64,000 bases of DNA, taken from the NCBI GenBank assembly GCA_910575075.1, contig CAJTCY010000002.1:62001-126000 (forward strand), given 5' to 3'. The position numbers and the translations under genes are program-made. Position 1 is the first letter of the stretch. Every line of letters begins with the position of its first letter. The notes under the pieces were generated by a model. The model did not search any database, was not told the DNA's origin, and was given only the letters and a program-made list of their open reading frames with translations. The stretch is from Lachnospiraceae bacterium. Its GTDB lineage: Bacteria; Bacillota; Clostridia; Lachnospirales; Lachnospiraceae. Below, piece by piece: positions 42,820-53,226 of this stretch.

Positions 42820-43521
42820 TTATTCTTCCTTCTGTCCATAATAAGCATTAGCGCCATGTTTACGGTAATAATGCTTATCCTGCAGCTCCTGCGGCGCTGG
42901 CTGAATGCGGGGATTGATGGTTTCTGCACGGTAAGCCATCTTTGCCACCTCTTCCAGTACCACTGCATTGTGCACTGCCTCATGAGCATCTTTTCCCCAT
43001 GCGAAAGGACCATGATTTTTGCAGAGCACTGCCGGAACAGCCATAACATCCTTACCCATTTCATTAAAGGAATTTACAATCAGATGTCCTGTGTTTTCTT
43101 CATATGCACCGTCTATCTCTTCTTTTGTCAGGCAGCGCACACAGGGAATTTCTCCGTACATGTAGTCTGCATGAGTCGTGCCGTAACAGGGAATGCTTCT
43201 TCCTGCCTGTGCCCAGCTTGTGGCATAGGAAGAATGAGTATGTACCACACCGCCGATTTCCGGAAATGCCTTGTACAATTCCAGATGTGTCGCAGTATCA
43301 GAAGAAGGATTGTATCTGCCTTCCACCTTATTGCCATTTAAGTCCATAACCACCATATCTTCTGGTTTCAGTTTCTCATAATCCACTCCGCTTGGCTTGA
43401 TAACAAACAGTCCGCTCTCCCGGTCAATGGCGCTGACATTTCCCCATGTAAAGGTAACCAGTCCATAACGAGGCAGATCCATATTTGCTTCATATACCGC
43501 TTTTTTTAATTCTTCTAACAT
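42820..43521 (-). CDS. araD: L-ribulose-5-phosphate 4-epimerase
   Basis: Last arabinose-specific step: L-ribulose-5-P to D-xylulose-5-P. A class II aldolase/epimerase of 233 residues. Substrate loop GNVSAID (27-33), KPSGV (42-46), Asp75 in [11 protein letters not shown], and zinc ligands His94 and His96 in VVHTHSSYA, with the third in [10 protein letters not shown]. Last gene of the operon, 14 bp after araB, and followed by a terminator. Confidence 0.95.
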   Translation of the reverse strand: MLEELKKAVYEANMDLPRYGLVTFTWGNVSAIDRESGLFVIKPSGVDYEKLKPEDMVVMDLNGNKVEGRYNPSSDTATHLELYKAFPEIGGVVHTHSSYATSWAQAGRSIPCYGTTHADYMYGEIPCVRCLTKEEIDGAYEENTGHLIVNSFNEMGKDVMAVPAVLCKNHGPFAWGKDAHEAVHNAVVLEEVAKMAYRAETINPRIQPAPQELQDKHYYRKHGANAYYGQKEE

Positions 43522-43535
43522 ATTTTTTCCTCTCC

Positions 43536-45137
43536 CTAGTTCAAAGAATCCACTGCTGCTCTCTCAATCGCAAGTCCTTCGCTGTAACGCTTGATAAAGG
43601 TATCAAAACCTTCCACGTCCTTAGCATCTGGACTCAGAGTTGTACTCTCCTGACCTGCAAACACCTTTTCCTCCAGATACTGAGACAATGTCTCATCATT
43701 TCCCTTATTCACCATATAAGACGCGAGCAAAGCAATTCCCCATGCTCCGCCTTCTCCTGCAGTCTCCATAACAGAAACAGGAACATTTACGGCTGCCGCC
43801 ATAACTTTCTGCCCAACGCCTTTGGTCTTGAACAATCCGCCATGTCCCATCAGTACATCCAGCTTTACATTTTCTTCTTTCATCAGGATATCAAGACCTG
43901 TCTTTAATGCACCTAAAGCAGTAAACAGGTGTACCCGCATAAAGTTTGCCAGATTGAAATTACTGTTCGGAGTGCGCACAAACAGAGGACGTCCCTCTTC
44001 AAAGCCTGTGATATGTTCACCAGAGAAGTAATTATAAGCGAGAAGCCCGCCGCACTCTGGATCTCCCTCCATAGCCTTGTTATAGAGAACAGAGAACAGC
44101 TTCGTCATGTCCACTTCCACACCAAAGCTCTCTGCAAATTCCTTGAACAGATTTACCCATGCATTCAGATCCGAGGTACAGTTGTTGCAGTGAACCATCG
44201 CTACCGCGCTTCCATCCGGCGTTGTCACCATATCGATCTCAGGATGAACCTTTGCCAGTTTCTTCTCAAGCACTGCCATAGCAAATACAGAAGTTCCTGC
44301 GGAAACATTTCCCGTACGCTGCGCCACACTCTTGGTCGCAACCATTCCGGTTCCAGCATCTCCTTCCGGCGGGCAGACAGGAACGCCTGCTTTCAGATTT
44401 CCGCTGACATCGAGAAGTTTTGCTCCTTCTTCAGTAAGCGTGCCTGCATTTTCTCCAGCATTCAGCACCTTAGGAATGATATCCTCTAATTTCCATGAAA
44501 AACCTTCTCCTGCAATCAGGTCATTGAACTGACCCATCATCTTCTTGTCATAATCACAGGTATCACTGTCAATTGGGAACATGCCAGATGCTTCTCCTAC
44601 TCCCAGCACCTGCTGACCGGTAAGTTTCCAGTGAATATAGCCTGCAAGCGTACAAAAATATGCTACAGAGCCTACATGTTCCTCTTTATTTAAAATAGCC
44701 TGATACAGATGAGCGATGCTCCATCTCTGAGGAATATTGAACTGGAATACTTCTGTCAGTTTACCTGCCGCTTCTTCTGTAATGGTATTTCTCCATGTAC
44801 GGAATGGTACCAGCAGCTCATCATTTTTATCAAAAGCCATGTATCCATGCATCATTGCACTGAATCCCAATGCTCCAATGGTTGTCAATGTCACGCCATA
44901 TTGGTTTTTCACATCCTCAGCCATTTTGCTGTAGCAGTCCTGCAGTCCGTTCCAAATCGCGTCAAGGCTGTAAGTCCAGATGTTATTTACATACTGGTTC
45001 TCCCAGTCATGTGCGCCAGACGCAATCGGAGCATTATCGCTTCCTACCAATACAGCCTTGATTCTGGTGGAACCAAATTCAATACCAAGCGCCGTTTTTC
45101 CGTTCTGAATATCTTCAATAATAAGATTCTTTTCCAT
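43536..45137 (-). CDS. araB: FGGY carbohydrate kinase, L-ribulokinase
   Basis: Phosphorylates L-ribulose to L-ribulose-5-P. 533 residues. The FGGY N-terminal domain has [14 protein letters not shown] (about 18-31), and [12 protein letters not shown] (about 277-288) and [16 protein letters not shown] (about 426-441) mark the ATP-binding half. It belongs to the divergent Clostridial ribulokinase type rather than the E. coli type, so xylulokinase activity is an alternative. Its place between tkt and araD and the absence of another kinase in the operon favour L-ribulose. GAGGAA precedes the ATG. A hairpin at 45177-45223 separates it from the transketolase gene. Confidence 0.85.
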   Translation of the reverse strand: MEKNLIIEDIQNGKTALGIEFGSTRIKAVLVGSDNAPIASGAHDWENQYVNNIWTYSLDAIWNGLQDCYSKMAEDVKNQYGVTLTTIGALGFSAMMHGYMAFDKNDELLVPFRTWRNTITEEAAGKLTEVFQFNIPQRWSIAHLYQAILNKEEHVGSVAYFCTLAGYIHWKLTGQQVLGVGEASGMFPIDSDTCDYDKKMMGQFNDLIAGEGFSWKLEDIIPKVLNAGENAGTLTEEGAKLLDVSGNLKAGVPVCPPEGDAGTGMVATKSVAQRTGNVSAGTSVFAMAVLEKKLAKVHPEIDMVTTPDGSAVAMVHCNNCTSDLNAWVNLFKEFAESFGVEVDMTKLFSVLYNKAMEGDPECGGLLAYNYFSGEHITGFEEGRPLFVRTPNSNFNLANFMRVHLFTALGALKTGLDILMKEENVKLDVLMGHGGLFKTKGVGQKVMAAAVNVPVSVMETAGEGGAWGIALLASYMVNKGNDETLSQYLEEKVFAGQESTTLSPDAKDVEGFDTFIKRYSEGLAIERAAVDSLN

Positions 45138-45176
45138 TTTGAAAAATTCCTCCTTATTTGCAACTAATTATAAATA

Positions 45177-45223
45177 CTGAAAAGCAGTCACCTCCGCAGC
45201 TTTGCGAAAGTGGCTGCTTTCAG
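45177..45223. other. Intergenic hairpin in the ara operon (tkt C-subunit / araB)
   Basis: CTGAAAAGCAGTCA (45177-45190) pairs with TGGCTGCTTTCAG (45211-45223). No T-tract follows on the minus strand, so processing or mRNA stabilisation is more likely than termination. Confidence 0.55.
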
Positions 45224-45232
45224 CTTAACATT

Positions 45233-46177
45233 TTATTTTCCAACAAAGCCCTTGGTCTTCTCATAAATGCCCTGAGCATCCAGTCCATATTTCTCTAACA
45301 GTTTCACTGCCGGACCAGACTCTCCATATACATCATTGACACCAATCTTATATACCGGAGCAGGATTCTTCTCGCACAGACAGTCGCATACTGCACTTCC
45401 AAGTCCGCCGATCACGGAATGTTCTTCTGCAGTCACAACTTTGCCAGTTTTCTTTACAGAATTGAGAATGATTTCCTCATCCAAAGGTTTAATGGTATGA
45501 ATATTGATCACTTCCGCGCTGATTCCATCTGCCGCAAGCTTTTCTGCCGCTTCCAAAGCAGCGCCGACACACAGTCCGGTAGCAACAATTGTCACGTCGC
45601 TGCCCTCCCTTAAGAGAACACCCTTTCCAACCTCGAATTTATAATCCGGCTTATCATTGATTACCGGAACAGCAAGCCTTCCAAATCTCAGGTACACTGG
45701 ACCATCCATCTCATAAGCTGCCTGAACTGCTGCTTTCGCTTCCACATCGTCAGAAGGATTGATAACCGTCATGCCTGGAATCGTGCGCATCAATGCGATA
45801 TCTTCATTACACTGATGAGTCGCTCCATCTTCACCTACAGAAATACCTGCATGGGTCGCGCCGATTTTCACATTCAGATGAGGATACCCTACAGAGTTTC
45901 TCACCTGTTCAAAGGCTCTGCCTGCCGCAAACATAGCGAAGGAACTTACAAATGGTACTTTTCCGGTCGCAGCAATTCCGGCTGCGATTCCCATCATATT
46001 GCACTCTGCGATACCGCAGTCGATATGCCTCTCTGGAAATTCTTTTTTAAATACACCTGTCTTGGTAGCTGCTGCAAGGTCCGCATCTAATACTACCAGA
46101 TTATCATGGTCTTTGCCCAGCTCTACCAGCGCGTTTCCATAGCTGTCTCTGGTTGCGATCTTCTTTACTTCTGGCAT
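45233..46177 (-). CDS. Transketolase, C-terminal subunit
   Basis: Second half of a split transketolase, 314 residues. It carries the pyrimidine-binding half of the thiamine diphosphate site (GIAECNMMGIAAG, about 58-70, with the cofactor-activating Glu; FAMFAAGRAFEQVRNSVGYP, about 81-100) and the C-terminal domain (AEEHSVIGGLGSAV, about 248-261). Its start overlaps the end of the N-subunit gene by 13 bp, so the two are coupled. It channels xylulose-5-P from arabinose into the pentose phosphate pathway. Confidence 0.93.
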   Translation of the reverse strand: MPEVKKIATRDSYGNALVELGKDHDNLVVLDADLAAATKTGVFKKEFPERHIDCGIAECNMMGIAAGIAATGKVPFVSSFAMFAAGRAFEQVRNSVGYPHLNVKIGATHAGISVGEDGATHQCNEDIALMRTIPGMTVINPSDDVEAKAAVQAAYEMDGPVYLRFGRLAVPVINDKPDYKFEVGKGVLLREGSDVTIVATGLCVGAALEAAEKLAADGISAEVINIHTIKPLDEEIILNSVKKTGKVVTAEEHSVIGGLGSAVCDCLCEKNPAPVYKIGVNDVYGESGPAVKLLEKYGLDAQGIYEKTKGFVGK

Positions 46178-47004
46178 AATGCTTCACCTGCTTTCTTTAA
46201 TTCTTCCATTGCGGTAGCGTATTCTTCATCGTTGGGAGCTTTTCCATGCCATCCCGCCTGATTCTCCATATAAGAAACACCTTTTCCTTTTACGGTTTTC
46301 ATGACAATGGCTGTGGGCATTCCCTTTGTCTCCCTTGCCTCCTTGAAAGCCGCGCGGAGCTGGTCGTAATCATTTCCATCCGCAACATTGATCACATGGA
46401 AATTAAACGCCTTAAATTTATCATCAATCGGATACGGAGAGCAGACGTCCTCTACTTTTCCGTCAATCTGAAGTCCGTTGTTGTCCACGATAACTACCAG
46501 ATTATCCAGTTTCCGGTGCCCGGCGAACATTGCTGCCTCCCACACCTGTCCTTCCTGGATCTCGCCGTCACCCAGCAGTGTATATACACGATAAGCGTCA
46601 TTGCTGAGTTTTGCAGACAATGCCATGCCGACTGCTGCTGAAATTCCCTGACCCAGAGAACCGCTGGACATATCAATGCCAGGCGTATGCTGAATGCAGG
46701 GATGCCCCTGCAGATGGGAACCGATCTGACGCAGTGTCTTTAAATCTTCTACCGGAAAATATCCACGATTGGCAAGCGTGGAATACAGGCCGGGAGCAGT
46801 ATGTCCTTTGGAAAGTACAAAACGGTCACGGTCTGCCTTTTTCGGATCTTTTGGGTCAATGTTCATTTCTTCAAAATATAAATAAGTAAATACATCTGCC
46901 GCTGAGAGAGAGCCGCCAGGATGTCCTGCTTTTGCAGCATGAACAGCCGTTACAATACCTTTGCGGACTTCATTGGCAGTTTTCTGAAGTTCTAAGTTTT
47001 CCAT
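46165..47004 (-). CDS. Transketolase, N-terminal subunit
   Basis: First half of the split transketolase, 279 residues. KAGHPGGSLSAADVF (about 25-39), SKGHTAPGLYS (about 64-74), and the TPP-binding GDGEIQEGQVWEAA ... VDNNGLQIDG (about 144-182). AAAAGGAG precedes the start. It sits 21 bp after fsa in the ara operon. Confidence 0.94.
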   Translation of the reverse strand: MENLELQKTANEVRKGIVTAVHAAKAGHPGGSLSAADVFTYLYFEEMNIDPKDPKKADRDRFVLSKGHTAPGLYSTLANRGYFPVEDLKTLRQIGSHLQGHPCIQHTPGIDMSSGSLGQGISAAVGMALSAKLSNDAYRVYTLLGDGEIQEGQVWEAAMFAGHRKLDNLVVIVDNNGLQIDGKVEDVCSPYPIDDKFKAFNFHVINVADGNDYDQLRAAFKEARETKGMPTAIVMKTVKGKGVSYMENQAGWHGKAPNDEEYATAMEELKKAGEALCQK

Positions 47005-47025
47005 GTAAATTCTCCTTTTGATTGT

Positions 47026-47682
47026 TTATTCACCAAAAACTGCAATATAATCCTTCTGGAATTTGTCAATACCCTGGTCTGTCAGCGGATGTTTGGTCAT
47101 CTGCTCGATAACTCCATAAGGAACAGTCGCAATATCAGCTCCTGCAAGCGCACAGTCTGTTACATGGATTGGATTACGGACACTTGCCGCAATAATTTCG
47201 GTATCAATTTCAGGATAGTTTTCGAAAATAGCAACAATATCTTCAATGAGGCTGACACCAGTCTGGCTGATATCATCCAGACGTCCCAGGAACGGAGATA
47301 CATAAGTCGCACCTGCCCTTGCTGCAAGCAGCGCCTGGTTTGCAGTAAAGATAAGCGTTACGTTTGTCTTAATTCCTTCTGCTGCCAGAACTTTCACTGC
47401 CTTTAAGCCTTCTACTGTCATAGGGATCTTAACGATCATGTTAGGATGGATAGCTGCGATTTCACGTCCCTCCTTGATCATTCCTTCTGCATCTACCGTA
47501 GTTGCCTTAACCTCGCCGCTGATAGGTCCGTCGACAATCGATGTAATTTCCTTAATTACCTCATTAAAATCTCTGCCTTCCTTTGCAATTAAGGAGGGAT
47601 TCGTGGTTACGCCACAGATAACTCCCATGTCATTTGCCTTACGGATATCCTCTACATTGGCTGTGTCAATAAAGAATTTCAT
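47026..47682 (-). CDS. fsa: Fructose-6-phosphate aldolase / Fsa-type transaldolase
   Basis: 218 residues. The short TalC/Fsa form starts [26 protein letters not shown] (24-36) is typical, and Lys85 in [12 protein letters not shown] is the Schiff-base lysine position. Most such enzymes in Firmicutes act as transaldolase. With transketolase it would complete conversion of pentose phosphates to fructose-6-P and glyceraldehyde-3-P. I chose the ATG at 47682, preceded by GAGGAAATATA. A hairpin (47705-47742) precedes it. Confidence 0.9.
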   Translation of the reverse strand: MKFFIDTANVEDIRKANDMGVICGVTTNPSLIAKEGRDFNEVIKEITSIVDGPISGEVKATTVDAEGMIKEGREIAAIHPNMIVKIPMTVEGLKAVKVLAAEGIKTNVTLIFTANQALLAARAGATYVSPFLGRLDDISQTGVSLIEDIVAIFENYPEIDTEIIAASVRNPIHVTDCALAGADIATVPYGVIEQMTKHPLTDQGIDKFQKDYIAVFGE

Positions 47683-47704
47683 TATATTTCCTCTCTTTCT
47701 TTTC

Positions 47705-47742
47705 ACCGAAAGCGGAATGATCAAATGACCTTCCGCTTCGGT
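47705..47742. other. Intergenic hairpin between araA and fsa
   Basis: ACCGAAAGCGGAA (47705-47717) and TTCCGCTTCGGT (47731-47742) form a strong stem without T-tract on the minus strand. It could stabilise araA mRNA or partly attenuate the downstream genes. Confidence 0.6.
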
Positions 47743-47763
47743 AAATTGTTTTATTTTTATTGT

Positions 47764-49263
47764 TTATTTTCCGAATACTACATTTCCTAACATCAAATCT
47801 TTCTTGAAATCACGGATATTGGTGTTATTGTCAATGTAAACAGCTTCAATTCCCATAGCTGCTGCCCAGTCGCCCATCTGCTCTGCCGTGATATCATAGG
47901 AGAATGCTGTATGATGTGCGCCGCCTGCCAGAATCCATGCTTCACATCCTGTTGCAAAGTCAGGCTGCGGTGTCCAGAATGCAGTTGCTACCGGAAGCTT
48001 CGGCATTGGTTTCTCTACCTTCTTGCAGTCTACGCTGTTGATAATCAGACGGAAACGGTCGCCCAAGTCGATCAGAGAAGTTGCGATTCCAGGTCCTTCT
48101 TTGGAGGTAAATACCAGACGTGCAGGATCTTCTCTGTCTCCCATGGAAAGCGGCTGGCATTTAATGCTGATAGGTCCTTCTGCAATTGTCGGACAGATCT
48201 CCAGCATATGAGCCTGCAGGATGCCCTCTTTGCCAGGTACTAAGTTATAGGTGTAATCCTCTAACATGGAGGTTCCCTTTGCGTCCTTCATGCCTGCGGA
48301 CATTAACTTCATAATGCGGACCATGGCAGCAACCTTCCAGTCACCTTCTGCTCCGAATCCGTAACCCTTTTCCATCAGACGCTGAATTGCAAGTCCTGGA
48401 AGCTGCTTCAATGCGCCCAGATCACCAAAGTGGGTAACGATAGCCTGATAATTTTTCTCTTCCAGAAAACGCTCGAATCCGATTTCGATCTGTGCCTGAA
48501 CTGCAACATGTCTCTTAAACTCGTCTGCATCTCTGCCTTCTAAAAGAATCTCATATTTGTCATAGTACTCGTCTACCAGCGCATTGGTATCAGATTCAGA
48601 CACTGCGCCCACTGCTTCTGCAATCTCATTCACTGGATAAGCATCTACTTCCCAGCCAAATTTCAATTGAGCTTCTACTTTGTCACCCTCAGTAACTGCT
48701 ACGTTTCTCATATTGTCAGCTACACGCATTACACGTACATGACTGCTCTCTACAATACCGATAGCGGTGCGCATCCAGGAAGCAATCTTCTCCCGAACAG
48801 CCTGGCTGGTCCAGTGTCCCACAACAACCTTGCGCTCAATGCCCATACGTGTTACCATATGGCCCCACTCACGGTCGCCGTGCGCAGACTGATTCTCATT
48901 CATGAAATCCATGTCGATGCTGTCATAAGGAATCTCTTCATTAAACTGTGTATGTAAGTGAAGAAGCGGTTTTCTGTACTCCTGTAATCCCAGAATCCAG
49001 GATTTTGCAGGGGAGAAAGTATGACACCATACGATAACGCCTGCACAGTCTTCATCAATGTTCGCCTCATTGAATGTCTTTCTGATCAGCTCATTCGTAA
49101 TCAATGTAGGCTTTAACACTACTTCGAAGGGAAGTATTCCGGACTTGTTCAGTTCATCCACAATGATTCTGGAATGCTCTGCTACATTTCTCAAACATTC
49201 ATCCCCATATAAATCCTGTGAACCTGTGCAGAACCAAAACTTGTAATTTCTCTGTAATTTCAT
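47764..49263 (-). CDS. araA: L-arabinose isomerase
   Basis: Converts L-arabinose to L-ribulose. 499 residues, normal length. Start MKLQRNYKFWFCTGSQDLYG is typical. The active-site acids lie in GYGFGAEGDWKVAAM (about 300) and in a following MLEDYTYNL stretch; the metal-binding histidines are in QAHMLEICP and AGGAHHTAFS. I chose the ATG at 49263 with AGGAGGG upstream; earlier in-frame codons have no ribosome site. First gene of the ara operon, controlled by the operator at 49346-49369. Confidence 0.97.
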   Translation of the reverse strand: MKLQRNYKFWFCTGSQDLYGDECLRNVAEHSRIIVDELNKSGILPFEVVLKPTLITNELIRKTFNEANIDEDCAGVIVWCHTFSPAKSWILGLQEYRKPLLHLHTQFNEEIPYDSIDMDFMNENQSAHGDREWGHMVTRMGIERKVVVGHWTSQAVREKIASWMRTAIGIVESSHVRVMRVADNMRNVAVTEGDKVEAQLKFGWEVDAYPVNEIAEAVGAVSESDTNALVDEYYDKYEILLEGRDADEFKRHVAVQAQIEIGFERFLEEKNYQAIVTHFGDLGALKQLPGLAIQRLMEKGYGFGAEGDWKVAAMVRIMKLMSAGMKDAKGTSMLEDYTYNLVPGKEGILQAHMLEICPTIAEGPISIKCQPLSMGDREDPARLVFTSKEGPGIATSLIDLGDRFRLIINSVDCKKVEKPMPKLPVATAFWTPQPDFATGCEAWILAGGAHHTAFSYDITAEQMGDWAAAMGIEAVYIDNNTNIRDFKKDLMLGNVVFGK

Positions 49264-49345
49264 GATAACCCTCCTGTGAAATAATATAATTTTTGATAGC
49301 TTTTCAGCCGCAGACTTAAGTCTGTCCTTATACTTTAACTTTATT

Positions 49346-49369
49346 ACTTGTATGGTCGTCAATACAAGT
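49346..49369. promoter_or_regulatory. AraR-type operator upstream of araA
   Basis: ACTTGTAT-N8-ATACAAGT (N8 = GGTCGTCA) is a 24-bp interrupted perfect palindrome. It overlaps a minus-strand -35 candidate (TTGACG or TTGTAT) for araA. It has the same layout as the site upstream of the regulator gene. Confidence 0.85.
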
Positions 49370-49416
49370 TGTTTTTTCTAAAATTTTAATAAAAATAATA
49401 GAAAACTCTGAAAAAA

Positions 49417-50517
49417 TCATGTACGCTTTCTGCTGGACTCCCGCACAATAAGTTCAGGCTCAATCAGTACCCTGCTTTCCTGTACTTCTGCATTGGGATT
49501 CTGTATCAGTTCCAGCAATAATTTTGCTGCCATTTCCCCCAGTTTATCCTGAGGATGCGCAATGGTGGTCAGCTTAATCCTGCTGTTTTCCGCAATAAAA
49601 GAATTGTCATAGCCAGTAACCGATACCTGCTCCGGTACCTGAATTCCACACTCTTCTAAAGCTTTTACTACCTCGACGGCAATCTGGTCATTATAACATA
49701 CCACTGCGTCAAATTCCTGTCCCTGGCGCACCAGTTCCTGCAATGCCGCAAAGGGCTTGATCGCACGGTCCTCTGTATGAAACCAGATAATATGGTCAGG
49801 ATTATACATCACCCCTGCTTCCTGCAGCGCCTGAACATAACCTCTGTGACGTTCACGCCCCTGCGTATCGTCTGCCTTGAATACCCCAAGAATGCTCCGA
49901 TGTCCCAGAGAGATCAGGTGGCTGGTAACGAGATAACCGCCCAGGCAGTCATCCATCCGCACCTGCGGCTTATCCTTCATCTGTTCAAAGCATCCCTGAA
50001 TAAACACATAGGGAATCCCGAACTGTTCCAGGCGCTGGTACAGCGAAACATGCCTGCAGAAAATTTCACTTTTACTAGGCTCGATAATCAATCCTTCGAT
50101 ATCCTTCTGCAACAGTTCTTCCAGGCATTTGGCTTCTGCCTTTCTGGAATTACGGGTATTTTTGAGAATAATGCTGTACCCTTCCTCTGCCATGACACTG
50201 TCGATTCCCTGCACCACTTTGGGAAAAATATAATCTGACAGATAGGTAGTCACCACCGCTATGTTTCGGGAAGTCTTGGTATGTCGAACGAGCTCAGAGC
50301 AAAAGGTTCCCTTACCGTGTTCTGCATAAACAAAACCTTCATTTGCCAGAATAGACAGTGCTTTGCGCACGGTATGGCGGCTGATATGATAACGCTCTGC
50401 CAGCTCATTTTCAGAAGGAAGTTTCTCTCCTGCCTGAATACCACCATCCAGTATCATGCGCTTTAAATCCTCTGCCAGCGTAAAATACTTTAGTTTCTGA
50501 CCTTCACCCTTCGCCAT
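49417..50517 (-). CDS. araR: Arabinose operon repressor, GntR-HTH / LacI-type sensor
   Basis: 366 residues. The N-terminal GntR winged helix (about 10-75) has HISRHTVRKALSILANEGF. The C-terminal periplasmic-binding-like domain of LacI type (about 80-360) contains IAVVTTYLSDYIFPKVVQGI, VCYNDQIAVEVVKALEECG and VTGYDNSF. This chimeric layout defines AraR, which releases its operators when L-arabinose binds. It lies just upstream of the ara operon on the same strand, with its own operator at 50573-50596, consistent with autoregulation. Confidence 0.93.
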   Translation of the reverse strand: MAKGEGQKLKYFTLAEDLKRMILDGGIQAGEKLPSENELAERYHISRHTVRKALSILANEGFVYAEHGKGTFCSELVRHTKTSRNIAVVTTYLSDYIFPKVVQGIDSVMAEEGYSIILKNTRNSRKAEAKCLEELLQKDIEGLIIEPSKSEIFCRHVSLYQRLEQFGIPYVFIQGCFEQMKDKPQVRMDDCLGGYLVTSHLISLGHRSILGVFKADDTQGRERHRGYVQALQEAGVMYNPDHIIWFHTEDRAIKPFAALQELVRQGQEFDAVVCYNDQIAVEVVKALEECGIQVPEQVSVTGYDNSFIAENSRIKLTTIAHPQDKLGEMAAKLLLELIQNPNAEVQESRVLIEPELIVRESSRKRT

Positions 50518-50572
50518 CTTTCATATGTCCTTTCCCACTACTAACGCTGCCGCTATCTTTCTCTATTTTACA

Positions 50573-50596
50573 ACTTGTATAGATGTAAAGACAAGT
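50573..50596. promoter_or_regulatory. AraR-type operator upstream of araR
   Basis: ACTTGTAT-N8-AGACAAGT (N8 = AGATGTAA), same 24-bp spacing as the araA operator, one half-site perfect and the other with one change. Confidence 0.8.
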
Positions 50597-50695
50597 GATT
50601 TGGGAAAACTGAAAAAAAAATGTGCAAATCACACAATTTTATCTAAATATACATTGCTTTTCAGATAATCTTTCATGCAATCTGCACATACATTT

Positions 50696-51925
50696 TTATA
50701 ATTCTCTTACCAAAAGATCACTCTTTTCAAGAAACTCATCTATTGTATGGAACCCAAGCCGTGTCAGAAGTTCCAGAACAAATGGATTTTCCAGAGGCGT
50801 CTTATATTCTGCACGGTCACTGTAATGATCCACATTCCTTTTTCCTTCTTCTGGAGAAATGATACGCCTGGGACCTCCCACACAACCGCCATTGCATCCC
50901 ATGCCCTCAAAAAAATTAGCTGTGGTTTCCCCATTTTTCAACCGTTCTATCATAGCGCGGCATGCCGGCACTCCGTCCGCCTGTTCTGCCTTCACCTCAA
51001 TTTTACGTTCTGGATGAAGCTGTTTTACTGTTTCCCGCACTGCCTCACTGACACCGCCTGTCCGGGCATAAATTCTTCCGGCTCTGGAGGAATGCTCTTT
51101 TTCATCTTCTCCCAGTTCTTCCGGACGGATGTCTGCTGTTTCAAACATATCTTTCACTTCCTGAAATGTCAGTACATAATCGACGGCATCTGCAATATCT
51201 TTTTCACGTGCTTCCGCTTTTTTTGCCATACATGGCCCGATAAACACTGTCATTGCCTGAGGATGGAGCTTTTTCACCACACGTCCCGCCGCGATCATCG
51301 GCGATACAGCACCCGGCACATGAGGAACAAGTTCGTGATAAATTTTCCGTATCATGCCGATCCACACCGGACAGCAGCAGCTTGTAAGCTGATAATCCTG
51401 TTCTTTTTGAATATTCGCGTCAAATTCCAGAGCTTCTTTTAGGGTCAGAATATCTGCAAAAACCGCCACTTCCACCATGCCCTGGAATCCCATTGCCTTA
51501 AAGGCTGCGCGAAGCCTTCCCACCGTGACTCCTTCTCCGAACTGTCCCAGAAACGCCGGGGCAATCAGTGCGTAAACCTCCTGCTTTTTCGCCCGGATTG
51601 CCTGGAGCACCGGGACCACATCTTTATTTTCTGCCAGCCTTTCCAATTTGCAGGCATCTATGCAGGCCCCGCATCCTATGCATTTTTCTGGATTGATAAT
51701 AACCCTGCCGTCTTCCCCCTGTTCAAACGCATCGAAAATACAGCTGTTTTCACAGGCACGTTCATAAGCACATTGCTCACACTGTTCTTTGAATATAACA
51801 GGAGCGTACTTTTCCGGGTGAAGAAGACAATCCATATGATTGGGATCATATTCTTCCTCCAGAGTACGCTCCTGGCCTGTTTCCTGTTTTAAAATGTCCA
51901 GATAAAGTTGATGGAATGTTTTCAT
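50696..51925 (-). CDS. [FeFe]-hydrogenase-like iron-sulfur protein
   Basis: 409 residues. A Cys-rich N-terminal region (CEQCAYERACENSC, about 47-60) is followed by a 4Fe-4S ferredoxin motif CIGCGACIDAC (about 82-92). An H-cluster domain then carries the three signatures: TSCCCPVW (about 182), IGPCMAKKAE (about 229) and FEGMGCNGGCVGG (about 344). All H-cluster Cys are present, so hydrogen metabolism or sensing is possible. The short size, an extra Cys in the first motif and GGPRRI in place of GGGQP in the third set it apart from standard HydA and suggest a divergent group. Monocistronic; no maturase genes in the window. Confidence 0.82.
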   Translation of the reverse strand: MKTFHQLYLDILKQETGQERTLEEEYDPNHMDCLLHPEKYAPVIFKEQCEQCAYERACENSCIFDAFEQGEDGRVIINPEKCIGCGACIDACKLERLAENKDVVPVLQAIRAKKQEVYALIAPAFLGQFGEGVTVGRLRAAFKAMGFQGMVEVAVFADILTLKEALEFDANIQKEQDYQLTSCCCPVWIGMIRKIYHELVPHVPGAVSPMIAAGRVVKKLHPQAMTVFIGPCMAKKAEAREKDIADAVDYVLTFQEVKDMFETADIRPEELGEDEKEHSSRAGRIYARTGGVSEAVRETVKQLHPERKIEVKAEQADGVPACRAMIERLKNGETTANFFEGMGCNGGCVGGPRRIISPEEGKRNVDHYSDRAEYKTPLENPFVLELLTRLGFHTIDEFLEKSDLLVREL

Positions 51926-52011
51926 GATAGAACCTCATTTCTGTTTTTGGTATAGTATTTCCCAAAACAAAACTGATCATTCCGCCAATCTCAACATTTT
52001 AAATTCATCTA

Positions 52012-53199
52012 TTATAAATATTTTTTTAAAACTTCCACCTTGTCTGTTGCCTCCCAAGGCAGATTGAGATCATTACGTCCGAAGTGTCCATATGCCGCTG
52101 TCTGTTTGTAAATTGGACGGCGCAGATCCAGCATTTTGATAATTCCTGCCGGACGAAGATCAAAGTTCTCACGAATCATGTCTACCAGCTTCTCATCAGA
52201 AATCCTGCCTGTTCCAAATGTGTCCACCATAACAGAGGTAGGCTGCGCCACACCAATCGCATAAGATAATTGAATTTCACACTTTTCAGCCAGCCCTGCC
52301 GCAACAATATTTTTTGCAACGTAACGTGCTGCATAAGCTGCAGAACGGTCCACCTTAGTACAGTCTTTACCGGAAAATGCTCCGCCGCCATGACGTGCAT
52401 ATCCGCCGTATGTATCGACAATAATCTTACGTCCGGTAAGACCTGCGTCTCCATGAGGTCCGCCGATCACAAAACGTCCCGTGGGGTTAATAAAGAATTT
52501 TGTCTCACTGTCTATCATTTCTGCGGGCAGCACTGGATCAAATACATGTTTTTTAATATCTGCATGAATCTGTTCCTGTGTTACTTCTGCATCATGCTGG
52601 GTAGACAAAACCACTGCCTCCAGTCTTTTGGGATGTCCCTCTTCATCGTATTCCACGGATACCTGTGTCTTGCCATCTGGCCTTAAATAGTTCAATGTTC
52701 CGTCTTTGCGGACCTTGGTAAGCTGCAAAGCAAGTTTATGTGCCAGAGAAATAGGATATGGCATCAGTTCTGGCGTCTCATTCGTCGCATAGCCGAACAT
52801 CATTCCCTGATCGCCTGCTCCGATAGCCTCTATCTCTTCCTCAGACATCTTGTTTTCCTTTGCTTCCAATGCCTTATCCACACCCATGGCGATATCTGCC
52901 GACTGCTGATCCAGCGCCACCATCACTGCGCAGGTATTTCCATCAAAACCAGTAGCCGCATCATGATATCCAATCTCATTGACTGTATCTCTCACAATCT
53001 GTGGAATATCAATCTGCGCCTTAGTCGTAATCTCTCCTGTTACCAGCACAAATCCGGTACAGGCCGCTGTCTCACATGCTACACGGCTCATAGGGTCCTG
53101 CTCCATCAATGCATCCAAAATCGCATCAGAAACCGCATCGCAGACTTTATCTGGATGTCCTTCTGTAACAGATTCTGATGTAAATAATCTTTTTTCCAT
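52012..53199 (-). CDS. metK: S-adenosylmethionine synthetase
   Basis: Makes SAM from methionine and ATP. 395 residues. [17 protein letters not shown] (15-31), [12 protein letters not shown] (about 117-128), [20 protein letters not shown] (about 240-259) and [12 protein letters not shown] (about 262-273) are all intact. GGAGGAA precedes the ATG. Expression is controlled by a SAM-I riboswitch with terminator (53287-53433). The leader between terminator and start contains palindromic repeat copy 4. Confidence 0.98.
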   Translation of the reverse strand: MEKRLFTSESVTEGHPDKVCDAVSDAILDALMEQDPMSRVACETAACTGFVLVTGEITTKAQIDIPQIVRDTVNEIGYHDAATGFDGNTCAVMVALDQQSADIAMGVDKALEAKENKMSEEEIEAIGAGDQGMMFGYATNETPELMPYPISLAHKLALQLTKVRKDGTLNYLRPDGKTQVSVEYDEEGHPKRLEAVVLSTQHDAEVTQEQIHADIKKHVFDPVLPAEMIDSETKFFINPTGRFVIGGPHGDAGLTGRKIIVDTYGGYARHGGGAFSGKDCTKVDRSAAYAARYVAKNIVAAGLAEKCEIQLSYAIGVAQPTSVMVDTFGTGRISDEKLVDMIRENFDLRPAGIIKMLDLRRPIYKQTAAYGHFGRNDLNLPWEATDKVEVLKKYL

Positions 53200-53226
53200 T
53201 TTAAGTTCCTCCTTCGAATTGTTTTA

